NCBI RefSeq assembly: GCF_006542275.1
Contig: NZ_CP041217.1
Span: 4,280,501 to 4,344,500 of the forward strand
Reading direction: 5' to 3'
Source: Saccharibacillus brassicae
GTDB taxonomy: Bacteria > Bacillota > Bacilli > Paenibacillales > Paenibacillaceae
DNA length: 64,000 bases
The position numbers and the translations under genes are program-made. Positions 44,027 to 53,179 of the stretch are shown one piece after another. The notes below the pieces were generated by a model, which ran no database searches, was not told the DNA's origin, and saw nothing but the letters and a program-made list of their open reading frames with translations. Numbering within the stretch: position 1 is the first letter of the stretch; each line of letters starts with the position of its first letter.

Positions 44027-45391
44027 TTGGAGCACGAGATCGAGTTGGGAAGCTTGGCGATTAATTTATTTTTGGTCCTGCTTCTGGTTCTCCTGAACGG
44101 CGTATTCGTCGCCGCGGAATTTTCGCTCGTCAAAGTTCGCCATTCCAGACTGCAGCAGCTGAACAGCGAAGGGAACCGCCTGGCTCCCTATGCGCTCAAA
44201 GTGGCCAACCGGCTGGACGCGTATTTGTCCGCGACGCAGCTCGGCATCACGCTGACGTCGCTCGGACTCGGCTGGCTCGGGGAGCCGGCGGTGTCCGAAC
44301 TGCTCGTCGAACCGCTCATGTACCAAATGGGCTTCACCGACGAGACGCTGATTGCCGGCGTATCCGTCGCGATCGGCTTCGCCATCATTACTTTTTTGCA
44401 TATCGTGCTCGGCGAACTGGCTCCCAAATCGTTGGCGATCCAGAAGTCCGAAGGAACGTCGCTTGTGCTGGCGGGACCGCTGCTGGTATTCTATTACGTG
44501 TTCCTGCCGGTCATCTGGCTGCTCAACCACGCCGCGAACGCTTTTCTGCGACTGTTCGGCCTTGAGCCGGCGGGCGAAGCCGAGGCGGCACATTCGGAAG
44601 AAGAGATTCGCATCCTGATGAACCAGAGCGCGAAAAGCGGAGCCATCGACCTGGAAGAAGTCAAGCTGATGGACAACATCTTCGACTTTTCGGACATGCT
44701 GGCGCGCGAAGTCATGCTGCCGCGAACAGACATGGACTGCCTGTACGTCAATCTGCCGCTCAAAGAAAACCTGAAGATCATTACGGAGACCCGCCATTCG
44801 CGGTATCCGGTGGCGATCGAGGACAAAGACCGGATCATCGGCTTCGTGCATATTACCGATATCCTGCTCTGGCCGCAGGGCACCGAGCCGAATCTGCGCA
44901 AGCTGGTCCGCCCGATCCTGAACGTACCGGAATCGATGGAGATCAGCCACGTGCTGCGCCTTATGCAGCAGAAAAGGGCCCAACTGACGCTCGTCGTCGA
45001 CGAGTACGGCGGCACGGCGGGCCTGCTGACGGCGGAAGAGATTCTGGAAGAAATCGTCGGCGATCTGTACGACGAATTCGAGAACGAACGTCCGGAGATC
45101 GAAGTGGTCGGCGACGTTATCTCTGTCGACGGCCGTCTGCTGATCGAAGACGTGAACGACCTGACGGGAGCCGAGATCGACGACGAAGAAGTCGATTCGA
45201 TCGGCGGCTGGATGTTTAAGGAGCTAGAAGGCAACCCGCTGCCCGGCCAGAAAGTCGAATTCGGAGGCATCACGTTCGAAGTCGCCGAAGCGGAGCGGCT
45301 GCGCATCACGCGCGTCCATATCCACAAACCGCATACAGACGCGGAGGTTCACGAACAAAACGGGGAAGAAAACGAACGGGGCGACGACTGA
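44027..45391 (+). CDS. CNNM/CBS-domain membrane protein (hemolysin C/CorC family)
   Basis: 454 residues. N-terminal DUF21/CNNM transmembrane domain with about four segments (1-185; LFLVLLLVLLNGVFVAAEFSLVKVRHSRL, the conserved ATQLGITLTSLGLGWLGEPA and HIVLGELAPKSLA). A pair of CBS domains follows (about 215-335; ML PRTDM, RHSRYPVAIEDKDRIIGFVH, LVVDEYGGTAGLLT) and a C-terminal CorC_HlyC domain (about 355-430). Such proteins are linked to Mg2+ or Co2+ efflux. TTG at 44027 is used because AAAGAGGAG lies seven bases upstream. The end is acidic. Confidence 0.93.
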   Translation: MEHEIELGSLAINLFLVLLLVLLNGVFVAAEFSLVKVRHSRLQQLNSEGNRLAPYALKVANRLDAYLSATQLGITLTSLGLGWLGEPAVSELLVEPLMYQMGFTDETLIAGVSVAIGFAIITFLHIVLGELAPKSLAIQKSEGTSLVLAGPLLVFYYVFLPVIWLLNHAANAFLRLFGLEPAGEAEAAHSEEEIRILMNQSAKSGAIDLEEVKLMDNIFDFSDMLAREVMLPRTDMDCLYVNLPLKENLKIITETRHSRYPVAIEDKDRIIGFVHITDILLWPQGTEPNLRKLVRPILNVPESMEISHVLRLMQQKRAQLTLVVDEYGGTAGLLTAEEILEEIVGDLYDEFENERPEIEVVGDVISVDGRLLIEDVNDLTGAEIDDEEVDSIGGWMFKELEGNPLPGQKVEFGGITFEVAEAERLRITRVHIHKPHTDAEVHEQNGEENERGDD

Positions 45392-45423
45392 TCGCCCCCG
45401 CTCGTTTTTGGGGAAGGATGAAT

Positions 45424-46119
45424 ATGAATATGCAAAACGAAAACCGTTTACGCAAGCCCGAAGCGATGATCTTCGATATGGACGGCACGCTGTTCCAGAC
45501 GGAAACGGCGCTGCTGCCGGCTTATCACCGGATGTTCGACGTCCTGCGGGCCGAAGGGCTCTATACGGGCGAGACGCCGCCGGAGCGGCTCATTCTCGGC
45601 AGCCTCGGCATGCTGCTCGAAGAAATCTGGCAGATCGTTATTCCGGACGCCGACGAGAACGTGCGCAGCCGGGCCAACGACCTGCTGCTGGAACTGCAGC
45701 TGGAAGTGCTCAAAGGCGGCGAAGCGCTGCTCTACCCGGACGTCAAAGAAACGCTGGAAGTGCTGCAGCAGCGCGGCGTGCGCCTGTTCGTCGCGAGCAA
45801 CGGCCTCGAAGGCTACGTCAAAGGCGTATCCGATGCGCTCGGCATCGCGCCGCTGTTCGAAGCACAGTACAGCGCGGGCGAATATCAGACCGCGACCAAA
45901 GTGCTGCTGGTCGAAATGCTGCTCAAAAACCACGGCGTGAACAGCGCCTGGATGGTCGGCGACCGTTCGTCGGACGTGCAGGCGGGACTCGGGAACGGTC
46001 TCGGCGTGATCGGCTGCGCCTACGCCGATTTCGGGGCCAACCACGAGCTGGAAAACGCCGACGTGCTGATCACGAAGTTCGGCCAGTTGATCGAACTGTA
46101 CGAACAAGCCGGCGAATAA
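45424..46119 (+). CDS. HAD-superfamily hydrolase
   Basis: 231-residue phosphatase of the HAD superfamily with a C1 helical cap. Motif I is FDMDGTLFQTE (nucleophile and general acid Asp), motif II FVASNG, the Lys in QTATKV and motif IV WMVGDRSSDVQAGLGNG. The NGL-x-G-Y segment after motif II resembles phosphoglycolate phosphatase-like and nucleotide-phosphatase proteins; the substrate is not assigned. Start: GGAAGG (45412-45417) abuts the ATG at 45418, so the next ATG at 45424 with a six-base spacer is preferred. It follows the CNNM gene by 32 bases and may be in the same transcript. Confidence 0.9.
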   Translation: MNMQNENRLRKPEAMIFDMDGTLFQTETALLPAYHRMFDVLRAEGLYTGETPPERLILGSLGMLLEEIWQIVIPDADENVRSRANDLLLELQLEVLKGGEALLYPDVKETLEVLQQRGVRLFVASNGLEGYVKGVSDALGIAPLFEAQYSAGEYQTATKVLLVEMLLKNHGVNSAWMVGDRSSDVQAGLGNGLGVIGCAYADFGANHELENADVLITKFGQLIELYEQAGE

Positions 46120-46245
46120 GCGGGCAGACCCACAGGCGCGTCATCAAGTGCCTTATCAGCTGCGTTAACAGCCCGCACCGAATAAGCAAAGATTCACCCA
46201 TCAACGGGGCTTGGACCAAGTCCCGACGCGAAGGAGACTTACCTT

Positions 46246-46590
46246 ATGACTCTTATCTACGATAAAGCCAACGACCTTGCCACATCGCTTCAGGAAAGCG
46301 CGGAAGTTCAGGACATTACGGCAGCCTTGAAACTGATCGAAGCCGATCCCGAAAGCAAGCGCATGCTCGATGATTTCCGTACCCGCCAGATGACGATCCA
46401 GCAGCGGATCATGAGCGGCGACATGCCGCCGCAGGAAGAAATGGAACAAATGGAGAAGCTGTTCGAAGTGCTGAGCCTGAACTTGAACATTCGCCGTCTG
46501 TTCGATGCCGAGCAGCGTCTGAGCGTCATTATCCAGGACGTGAACAAGATTATCTCCGACAGCCTGGCCAACATGTACGACTCGAACTAA
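46246..46590 (+). CDS. YlbF/YmcA-family protein (YheA-like)
   Basis: 114-residue all-helical protein. The pattern DKANDLATSLQESAEVQDITAALKLIEADPESKRMLDDFR is the YlbF/YheA helix pair; the second half (EKLFEVLSLNLNIRRLFDAEQRLSVIIQDVNKIISDSL) completes the bundle. In B. subtilis YlbF, YmcA and YaaT form the Y-complex that promotes Rny-dependent mRNA maturation and Spo0A phosphorylation; YheA-type paralogues are less studied. ATG at 46246 follows GAAGGAG. A perfect 34-base palindrome terminator follows. Confidence 0.9.
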   Translation: MTLIYDKANDLATSLQESAEVQDITAALKLIEADPESKRMLDDFRTRQMTIQQRIMSGDMPPQEEMEQMEKLFEVLSLNLNIRRLFDAEQRLSVIIQDVNKIISDSLANMYDSN

Positions 46591-46663
46591 GGCCGGGCGG
46601 CCGCAGTCAAGCAGCCGCAGCCAAACGACGCCAAACCGTAAAGCCGCCAAGCGACTTTTCGTG

Positions 46664-46700
46664 AAGCCCCGGTTTCCTATATAGGAAACCGGGGCTTTTT
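46664..46700. terminator. Terminator after the YlbF-family gene, perfect palindrome
   Basis: AAGCCCCGGTTTCCTAT and its exact complement are adjacent with no loop bases (34-base palindrome), followed by TTT. Confidence 0.9.
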
Positions 46701-46745
46701 GCGATGTTATTCAAGCAGCGGGCCGATTTTAAATGCCGGTATTTG

Positions 46746-46754
46746 TGATATAAT
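46746..46754 (+). promoter_or_regulatory. Extended -10 promoter of the YtoI-like gene
   Basis: TGATATAAT: TG extension and perfect TATAAT; no good -35 at 17 bases. Confidence 0.55.
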
Positions 46755-46797
46755 ATAGGTACAGTCTAATACAGATTTCCGGAGAGGAGTGGAACAG

Positions 46798-48132
46798 TTG
46801 GAAGGGCATGAACAAGCCGTGACGAAGCACGAACAACTGCTGCAGCATATCGAGCAGCTCAAAGTCGGCACGAAGATTTCCGTGCGGAAGCTGGCCAAGG
46901 AACTGAGCGTTAGCGAAGGAACCGCCTACCGGGCCGTCAAGGAAGCGGAGACGCTCGGGATCGTCATTACGAAGGAACGGATCGGTACCGTCCGGGTAGA
47001 GAAGAAGCCCCGTAACATCACGGACCAACTGACGTTCGCGGACGTGGTCGATATCGTGGAAGGGCATGTGCTCGGCGGGAACGAAGGACTATCCATCACG
47101 CTGAACAAATACGTGATCGGCGCCATGAAAGTCGACGCCATGGCGCGTTATATCGACATGGGCAGCCTGCTGATCGTCGGCAACCGGGAGAACGCGCACT
47201 CGCTCGCGATCGAACATGGAGCCGGCGTGCTGATTACCGGCGGATTCGGTACGAGCCGCGAAGTGAAAAGCCTCGCCGACCGGCTCGGGCTGCCGATCAT
47301 CTCTTCGCGGCACGACACGTTTACGGTCGCGTCGATGATCAACCGGGCGATCTTCGACCGCCTGATCAAGAAAAAAATTATGCTGGTCGAAGACCTGGTC
47401 AGCCTGAAGTCGAAGCCGTATTCGCTCAAAGCGACGAGCACCGCCGAAGATTTCCGGCGCGTCGCGGAGCGGACCGGCGCGAACAGCTTCCCGGTGACGG
47501 ACGAATGGAACCGGGTGCTTGGCATCGTCAGCCGCAAAGACATCGAGAGCGTCGAACCGGGCCAGAGCATCGAGCGGGCTATGGTGCGCAGCCCCGTCAC
47601 GGCCGGCATGCTCACTTCGCTGGCGTCGGCCGCGCAGATCATGACGTGGGAAGGGATCGATTTCCTGCCGGTCGTCGATCGCAACCGCAAGCTTGCCGGC
47701 GTGCTGACGCGGCGCGAAGTGCTGCAGGCGATGCGCGATGCGCGCGAGCAGAGCAGCCTCGGCGAGACGTTCGATCATTTGATCTGGAACGGTTTCGCGG
47801 AAGAACGCGACGCGGAAGGCCGACTCTTTTTCCATGGATTCATTACTCCGCAGATGGCGACCGACCTCGGCACCATCTCCGAAGGCGTCATGACGTCCGT
47901 CATGATGCAGGCCGCGCTGCGCATGGCCAAAGATCACAGCGGCAATGATTATGTGGTCGACAATATGAGCACGTATTTTATCCGCCCGGTCCAGATCGAG
48001 GATGCCGTCATGGTCATGCCGATCGTGCTGGAGGTCGGCCGCCGGATCTGCCGGCTGGAGATCGCTATTTCGCACGGCGAGCAGACCGTCGCCAAAGCGA
48101 TGATGACGCTGCATTCGATCGAAAACGGCTGA
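46798..48132 (+). CDS. HTH-DRTGG-CBS-hotdog regulator, YtoI-like
   Basis: 444 residues with four parts: an N-terminal winged-helix (about 5-65; ISVRKLAKELSVSEGTAYRAVKEAETLGIV), a DRTGG domain (about 75-190), a CBS pair (about 195-315; SLASAAQIMTWEGIDFLPVVDRNRKLAGVLTRREVL) and a C-terminal hotdog fold (about 330-440). The order matches B. subtilis YtoI, which also lies close to dnaE. CBS and DRTGG domains bind adenosine nucleotides, so it probably senses a nucleotide or acyl-CoA and acts on transcription. TTG at 46798 is used because GAGGAG lies eight bases upstream; the GTG at 46789 overlaps this site. It precedes dnaE by 40 bases. Confidence 0.9.
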   Translation: MEGHEQAVTKHEQLLQHIEQLKVGTKISVRKLAKELSVSEGTAYRAVKEAETLGIVITKERIGTVRVEKKPRNITDQLTFADVVDIVEGHVLGGNEGLSITLNKYVIGAMKVDAMARYIDMGSLLIVGNRENAHSLAIEHGAGVLITGGFGTSREVKSLADRLGLPIISSRHDTFTVASMINRAIFDRLIKKKIMLVEDLVSLKSKPYSLKATSTAEDFRRVAERTGANSFPVTDEWNRVLGIVSRKDIESVEPGQSIERAMVRSPVTAGMLTSLASAAQIMTWEGIDFLPVVDRNRKLAGVLTRREVLQAMRDAREQSSLGETFDHLIWNGFAEERDAEGRLFFHGFITPQMATDLGTISEGVMTSVMMQAALRMAKDHSGNDYVVDNMSTYFIRPVQIEDAVMVMPIVLEVGRRICRLEIAISHGEQTVAKAMMTLHSIENG

Positions 48133-48172
48133 AACGCCGATCCATTACGAACGGAAAAGGGGGAACGCCCGC

Positions 48173-51100
48173 ATGAACGATTTTGTCCATCTGCATGTGC
48201 ACAGCGAATACAGCCTGCTCGACGGAGCGGCGAGGATCAAGGAACTGGTGGGCCGCGCGGCCGAACTCGGCATGAAATCGCTCGCGCTGACCGACCACGG
48301 CGTCATGTACGGCGCCATTCCGTTTTATAAAGCGTGCCGGGCCGCCGGCATCAAGCCGATTCTCGGCTTCGAAGCCTATTATACGTCGGCCTCCCGGACC
48401 GAACGGGCCAGCCGCAAAGAGCAGCCGATCTACCATCTGCTGCTGCTGGCCAAGAACGAGACCGGCTACCGCAATCTGATGAAGATCTGCACGGCCGGCC
48501 ATCTCGAAGGGTTCCATTACAAGCCGCGTATCGACCGCGAAGTGCTGGAGCGTTACAGCGAAGGCATCGTCTGCACGAGCGCGTGCATCGGCGGAGAGAT
48601 TCCGCAGCATTTCCTGAACGGACGTCCCGAAGAAGCCAAAGCGGCGGCGCTGCGGTACAAAGAGATTTTCGGGGAAAACTTCTATATCGAACTGCAGGAT
48701 CACGGCCTGGCCGAACAGAAAAAAGTAAATCCGATGCTGATCGCGCTGGCCGAAGAGATTCAGGTCGAGCTTATAGTGACGAACGATTCGCATTACCTGG
48801 CCGAACCGGACGCCGAAATTCAGGACGTGTTGATCTGTATCGGTACCGGCAAAACGATGGAAGACGAAGAACGGTTCCGTATTCCGACGCGGCAGCTGTA
48901 TCTCAAAACGGGCGAAGAGATGGCCCGGCTGTTCCCGCATCTGCCCAAGGCGCTGGCCAATACGGCGAAGATCGCGCAGCAGTGCGAGCTGGAACTTGAA
49001 CTGGGCCGCTCGATCCTGCCGGAATACCGGCCGCTGCCGGAAGGCCGATCGCCGCAGCAGTATTTGATCGACCTGTGCCGCGAAGGGCTGGAGCGCCGCT
49101 ACGCCCATCTGCCGGGCTGGGAAGATCCCGCTCATCGGAGCAAGCTGGACGAACGGCTGGAGTATGAACTCGGCGTGATCGGGACGATGGGCTTCTCCGA
49201 TTATTTCCTGATCGTCTGGGACTTTATCCGCTATGCGCACGAGCAGGGCATCGTTACGGGACCGGGCCGGGGTTCGTCCGCGGGCAGTCTCGTCGCCTAT
49301 ACGCTGAACATTACGGACGTCGATCCGATCAAATACAATCTGCTGTTCGAACGGTTCCTGAATCCGGCGCGGATCACGATGCCCGATATCGATATCGATT
49401 TCAGCGACGAACGCCGCGACGAAGTCATCGCCTACGTGACGGACAAATACGGCGCGGACCGCGTCGCGCAGATCATCACGTTCGGCACGTTGGCGGCCCG
49501 CGCCGCGGTGCGCGACGTCGGCCGCGTGCTGGCGCTGCCGTACGGCGAAGTCGACAAGACGGCGAAGCTGATCCCGGTGCAGGTCGGCATGACGATCGAC
49601 CGCGCGCTGGCGCAGAACGCGGCGCTGCGCGACCGCCTCGAAGCGTCGCCCGACGCTTCGAGGCTGATCGAAACGGCCCGCCGGGTCGAAGGGATGCCGC
49701 GGCACGCTTCGACGCACGCCGCCGGCGTCGTTATCGCGCGCGGTCCGCTGACCGATTACGTCCCGCTGCAGGAAGGCGGCGAGAAGACGGCGCTGACCCA
49801 GTATCCGATGGAAAGTCTGGAAGCGGTCGGCCTGCTGAAGATGGACTTTCTGGGGCTGCGCACGCTGTCGATCATCGAACGCTGCCAGAAATGGATCGCG
49901 GAGCGAACCGGGGCGGCCGTCGATTTCAAAGCCGTGTCCGAGAACGATCCCGGCACGTACGAACTGCTCGGCCGCGGCGATACGACCGGCGTGTTCCAGC
50001 TGGAGTCGCCGGGCATCCGCCGCGTCATGAAAGAGATGAAGCCGTCGGTCATCGAAGACATCATCTCGGTCGTGGCGCTGTACCGTCCGGGCCCGATGGA
50101 ATTTATCTCGAATTATATCCAGGTCAAGCACGGGCTGGTCCGCGCGGATTATCCGCACGAAGACCTCAAGCCGATTCTGGAAGACACGCACGGTATCATC
50201 GTGTACCAGGAGCAGATCATGCAGATCGCCTCGACGATGGCGGGCTTCTCGCTCGGCGAAGCGGATCTGCTGCGCCGGGCCGTCTCGAAGAAAAAGCGCG
50301 AGACGCTGGACGAGGAACGCGGCCACTTCGTGCGCGGCAGCCTTGGCCAGGCCTACAGCGAAGAAGACGCCAACAAAGTGTACGACATGATCGTGCGCTT
50401 CGCCGATTACGGCTTCCCGCGCGCCCACGCCGCCGCCTACGGCGTGCTGGCGTTCCAGACCGCTTACCTCAAAGCGCATTATCCGGTCGAGTTCATGGCG
50501 TCGATGCTCGCCGCCGTGACCGGCAACCACCGCAAGGTGGCCGAATACGTCGTCGAGACGCGCCGGATGAATATCCCGGTGCTGCCGCCGGACGTGAACA
50601 AGAGCGGCATGCTGTTCACGCCGTCCGAAGAAGACGGCAAAGCGAGCCTGCGCTTCGGGCTTGCGGCGATCAAGAACGTCGGCACGAACGCGATCCGCAG
50701 CATTATGGACGAACGCGCGGAGCGGCCGTTCGACAGCCTGCTCGACTTCTGCCGCCGCGTCGATCCGAAGACGTGCAACCGGCGCGTGGTCGAAGCGCTG
50801 ATCCAGGCCGGGGCGTTCGATTCGCTGCCCGGCCACCGCGCCCAGCTCCTCGCCATGCTGGACGAAGCGCTGGACGCCGCCGCCAAATGGCGCAAAGAAC
50901 GCGAAGATTTCCAGATCCAGATGTTCGATTTCGTCGAGACGCCGAATTGGGAGATCGAATATCCCGACGTGCGCGATTACACGTCGTCGGAACAGCTTGA
51001 TCTGGAGCGCGATCTGCTCGGTTTGTATTTGTCCGGCCATCCGCTGGACGATTACGAACCGCTGCTCGGCGAGGCCGGCGTGCAGAAGCTGATGGAACTC

Positions 51101-51814
51101 GGCGACGCGCCGGACGAGAGCCACGCCGTCACGGTCGGCATGGTCGTCAGTCTCAAGACGATCACGACCAAGCAGGGCAAAGCGATGGCTTTCGCCGAGA
51201 TCGAAGACCAGATCGAGCGCTGCGAGCTGGTCATGTTCCCCGAAGTGTGGAAGCGAAGCCAGGACGTCATGCAGCCCGGCGCGCTGCTGGCGCTGCGCGC
51301 CAAAGTCCAGCAGCAGGACGAAGGCTTCAAGCTGCTCGCCGACACGGTGCTGCCGCTTGGCGAAGACGCCGTTCGCAGCCTGCTGGCCCGCGGCGAATCG
51401 CGCGGCGGCTCTTCGAGCCCGAGCCGGAAGGGCCAGGCCCGCCCGGCCCGCCCAAGCGTGGGCAGCGGCGACAGTTCGCCGCGCAGGCCTTCCGGCGGCG
51501 CCGGCTCGCCGCCCGCCCGGCCGGGCACCCGCCCCGCCGCGGCCGCGCCTTCTGCGCCGCCCGCGTCGGCGTCTGCGGACGCGAAGACGCCGCGCGTCTT
51601 CGTCAAGATCGCGGCCGACCGCCGCAATCCGGAGATGCTGGAGACGCTCAAGCAGATGCTGCAAAGCCATCCGGGCTCGATGCCGACGCTGCTCTTCTAT
51701 GAAGATACGCAGAAGCTGATCGCGCTGAGCGACGCCTACCGGATCGAGCCGACGGACGAGCTGGTGACGCAGATGGAGAACCTGCTCGGCGGGGGAACCG
51801 TGCGCGTCAAATAA
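48173..51814 (+). CDS. dnaE: DNA polymerase III subunit alpha (DnaE)
   Basis: C-family replicative polymerase. 1213 residues. PHP domain (1-270; LHVHSEYSLLDG, LTDHGVMYG, TNDSHY), palm with catalytic aspartates in PDIDIDFSDERRDEVI (about 403-418) and KMDFLGLRTLS (about 559), fingers, tandem HhH (about 815-880) and an OB domain (about 975-1060). A low-complexity Ser/Pro/Arg/Ala linker (about 1080-1140) joins to a C-terminal domain that is not needed for catalysis (VFVKIAADRRNPEML to the end). It has no exonuclease insert, so it is DnaE rather than PolC. In PolC-containing Bacillota DnaE extends primers before PolC. ATG 48173 follows AAAAGGGGG. Confidence 0.96.
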   Translation: MNDFVHLHVHSEYSLLDGAARIKELVGRAAELGMKSLALTDHGVMYGAIPFYKACRAAGIKPILGFEAYYTSASRTERASRKEQPIYHLLLLAKNETGYRNLMKICTAGHLEGFHYKPRIDREVLERYSEGIVCTSACIGGEIPQHFLNGRPEEAKAAALRYKEIFGENFYIELQDHGLAEQKKVNPMLIALAEEIQVELIVTNDSHYLAEPDAEIQDVLICIGTGKTMEDEERFRIPTRQLYLKTGEEMARLFPHLPKALANTAKIAQQCELELELGRSILPEYRPLPEGRSPQQYLIDLCREGLERRYAHLPGWEDPAHRSKLDERLEYELGVIGTMGFSDYFLIVWDFIRYAHEQGIVTGPGRGSSAGSLVAYTLNITDVDPIKYNLLFERFLNPARITMPDIDIDFSDERRDEVIAYVTDKYGADRVAQIITFGTLAARAAVRDVGRVLALPYGEVDKTAKLIPVQVGMTIDRALAQNAALRDRLEASPDASRLIETARRVEGMPRHASTHAAGVVIARGPLTDYVPLQEGGEKTALTQYPMESLEAVGLLKMDFLGLRTLSIIERCQKWIAERTGAAVDFKAVSENDPGTYELLGRGDTTGVFQLESPGIRRVMKEMKPSVIEDIISVVALYRPGPMEFISNYIQVKHGLVRADYPHEDLKPILEDTHGIIVYQEQIMQIASTMAGFSLGEADLLRRAVSKKKRETLDEERGHFVRGSLGQAYSEEDANKVYDMIVRFADYGFPRAHAAAYGVLAFQTAYLKAHYPVEFMASMLAAVTGNHRKVAEYVVETRRMNIPVLPPDVNKSGMLFTPSEEDGKASLRFGLAAIKNVGTNAIRSIMDERAERPFDSLLDFCRRVDPKTCNRRVVEALIQAGAFDSLPGHRAQLLAMLDEALDAAAKWRKEREDFQIQMFDFVETPNWEIEYPDVRDYTSSEQLDLERDLLGLYLSGHPLDDYEPLLGEAGVQKLMELGDAPDESHAVTVGMVVSLKTITTKQGKAMAFAEIEDQIERCELVMFPEVWKRSQDVMQPGALLALRAKVQQQDEGFKLLADTVLPLGEDAVRSLLARGESRGGSSSPSRKGQARPARPSVGSGDSSPRRPSGGAGSPPARPGTRPAAAAPSAPPASASADAKTPRVFVKIAADRRNPEMLETLKQMLQSHPGSMPTLLFYEDTQKLIALSDAYRIEPTDELVTQMENLLGGGTVRVK

Positions 51815-51843
51815 GCCGCGCAGGCGGCACGGAAAGCCCCGGA

Positions 51844-51883
51844 CCGGGTTTTCGCATCGGGAGATGCGGAAGCCCGGTTTCTT
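51844..51883 (+). terminator. Probable terminator after dnaE
   Basis: CCGGGTTTTCGCATC and GATGCGGAAGCCCGG pair (one or two mismatches) around GGGA and are followed by TTTCTTC. The T-tract is interrupted. Confidence 0.55.
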
Positions 51884-51990
51884 CGCGCGTCCGATTCTGT
51901 TGCTAAAAAAAACAGCCTTATGTTATCATTAAGCCATTATGCAGAGGAAACGGGTTCATCCGGGCATCGACAAGGGGGACAGGGTTGTTC

Positions 51991-52179
51991 ATGTGGACGG
52001 TGATTTATATCGCCTCTACCGCCAAGTTGGCGGAGAAGCTTCGGCACAGGCTGACTGAAGAAGGATTTCTCGTCAAAGTCCGTCCCCTCGACATGTCCAA
52101 GCAGCAGTTCGAGATTCTGGTTCCTTCCGGCGAGCTCGACGAGATCCAGGAAGTGCTGAATTGTATTTTGTATTCCTGA
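51991..52179 (+). CDS. Small hypothetical protein (DUF2007-like fold)
   Basis: 62 residues with a beta-alpha-beta-beta-alpha pattern: WTVIYIASTAKLAEKLRHRLTEEGFLVKVRPL, then FEILVPSGELDEIQEVLNCIL. This resembles the putative signal-transducing DUF2007/ferredoxin-like fold. It lies between dnaE and accD, a position where related genomes also carry a small gene. ATG at 51991 has AGGG six bases and AAGGGGG thirteen bases upstream; a TTG at 51985 is an alternative start. Probably co-transcribed with accD, 102 bases later. Confidence 0.7.
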   Translation: MWTVIYIASTAKLAEKLRHRLTEEGFLVKVRPLDMSKQQFEILVPSGELDEIQEVLNCILYS

Positions 52180-52281
52180 TCCCCGCCGTTTGCGTTCGGG
52201 ATCGAAGCGCGCGAGCCGCGCGGATGCTCAGATCGACCTTCAAGGCGAGGCCCGCCAAATAACGGCTGAAGAGGTGTAGTG

Positions 52282-53175
52282 GTGTTCAAGGATTTATTTC
52301 AGAAAAAGAGAAAGTACGCAACCCTTCCTTCCGATCGCAGCGCCGGAGGCGGCGAAGCGGAAACGCAGCCGCGTCCGAAGCGGGAGATCCCGGAAGGGCT
52401 CATGAATAAATGCAGCAAGTGCGGCGCGATCCAATACAGCAAAGAGCTGGAGAAAAATCTCAAAGTGTGCACGTCCTGCGGCCACCATATGCGCTTGAAC
52501 GCCATGGAGCGCATCGCGATGACGCTCGACGAAGGCAGCTTCGTCGAACGCGACGGCGAGGTCGTGTCGATCGATCCGCTCGAATTTCCCGGGTATGCCG
52601 GCAAATTGGCGGAGCAGAAGCTGAAGTCGGGGCTGAAGGAAGCGGTCGTGACCGGAGAAGGCGCGATCCACGGCCAACCGGTCGCCGTCGCCGTCATGAG
52701 TTTCGACTTTTTCAGCGGCAGCATGGGTTCGGCGGTCGGCGAGAAGATTACGCGGATCATCGAGCATGCCGGACAGTACGGCCTGCCGCTGATCATCTTC
52801 TCGACTTCGGGCGGAGCCCGGATGCAGGAGAGCATCTTCAGCCTGATGCAGATGGCGAAGACGAGCGCGGCGCTGGGCCAATTCTCGGAAAAGGGCGGGC
52901 TTTACCTGTCCGTCATCACCGATCCGACGATGGGCGGCGTGTCGGCGAGCTTCTCCATGCTCGGAGACGTCATCATCGCCGAGCCGAGCACGAACTTCGG
53001 CTTTGCCGGACGTCTCGTTATCGAACAAACCATTCGCCAAAAACTGCCGGACGATTTCCAGACGGCGGAGTTCAATATGCAGCACGGACAGCTCGATCTG
53101 GTCGTGCACCGCAAAGAAATGAAAACGATGCTGGGCAAACTGATCGGCATGCACAGTAAAAAGGAGGAGCTCTAG
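52282..53175 (+). CDS. accD: Acetyl-CoA carboxylase carboxyltransferase subunit beta
   Basis: Beta part of the carboxyltransferase that moves carboxyl from biotin to acetyl-CoA, the first step of fatty-acid synthesis. 297 residues with the zinc ribbon C-x2-C ... C-x2-C ([24 protein letters not shown], about 38-61) and the crotonase-fold core ([58 protein letters not shown]). Start: GAGGTG (52271-52276) suits GTG 52282 better than GTG 52279. It is followed four bases after its stop by accA, so the two subunits are made together. Confidence 0.96.
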   Translation: MFKDLFQKKRKYATLPSDRSAGGGEAETQPRPKREIPEGLMNKCSKCGAIQYSKELEKNLKVCTSCGHHMRLNAMERIAMTLDEGSFVERDGEVVSIDPLEFPGYAGKLAEQKLKSGLKEAVVTGEGAIHGQPVAVAVMSFDFFSGSMGSAVGEKITRIIEHAGQYGLPLIIFSTSGGARMQESIFSLMQMAKTSAALGQFSEKGGLYLSVITDPTMGGVSASFSMLGDVIIAEPSTNFGFAGRLVIEQTIRQKLPDDFQTAEFNMQHGQLDLVVHRKEMKTMLGKLIGMHSKKEEL

Positions 53176-53179
53176 ACGG

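Noticed and set aside
48065..51670. A 1201-residue open frame antisense to dnaE (and similar long antisense frames, such as 933-3068 and 17994-19967 on the minus strand).
   Set aside because: High-GC codon bias opens the opposite frame. The products are Arg/Ala/His-rich with no family pattern and no ribosome site.
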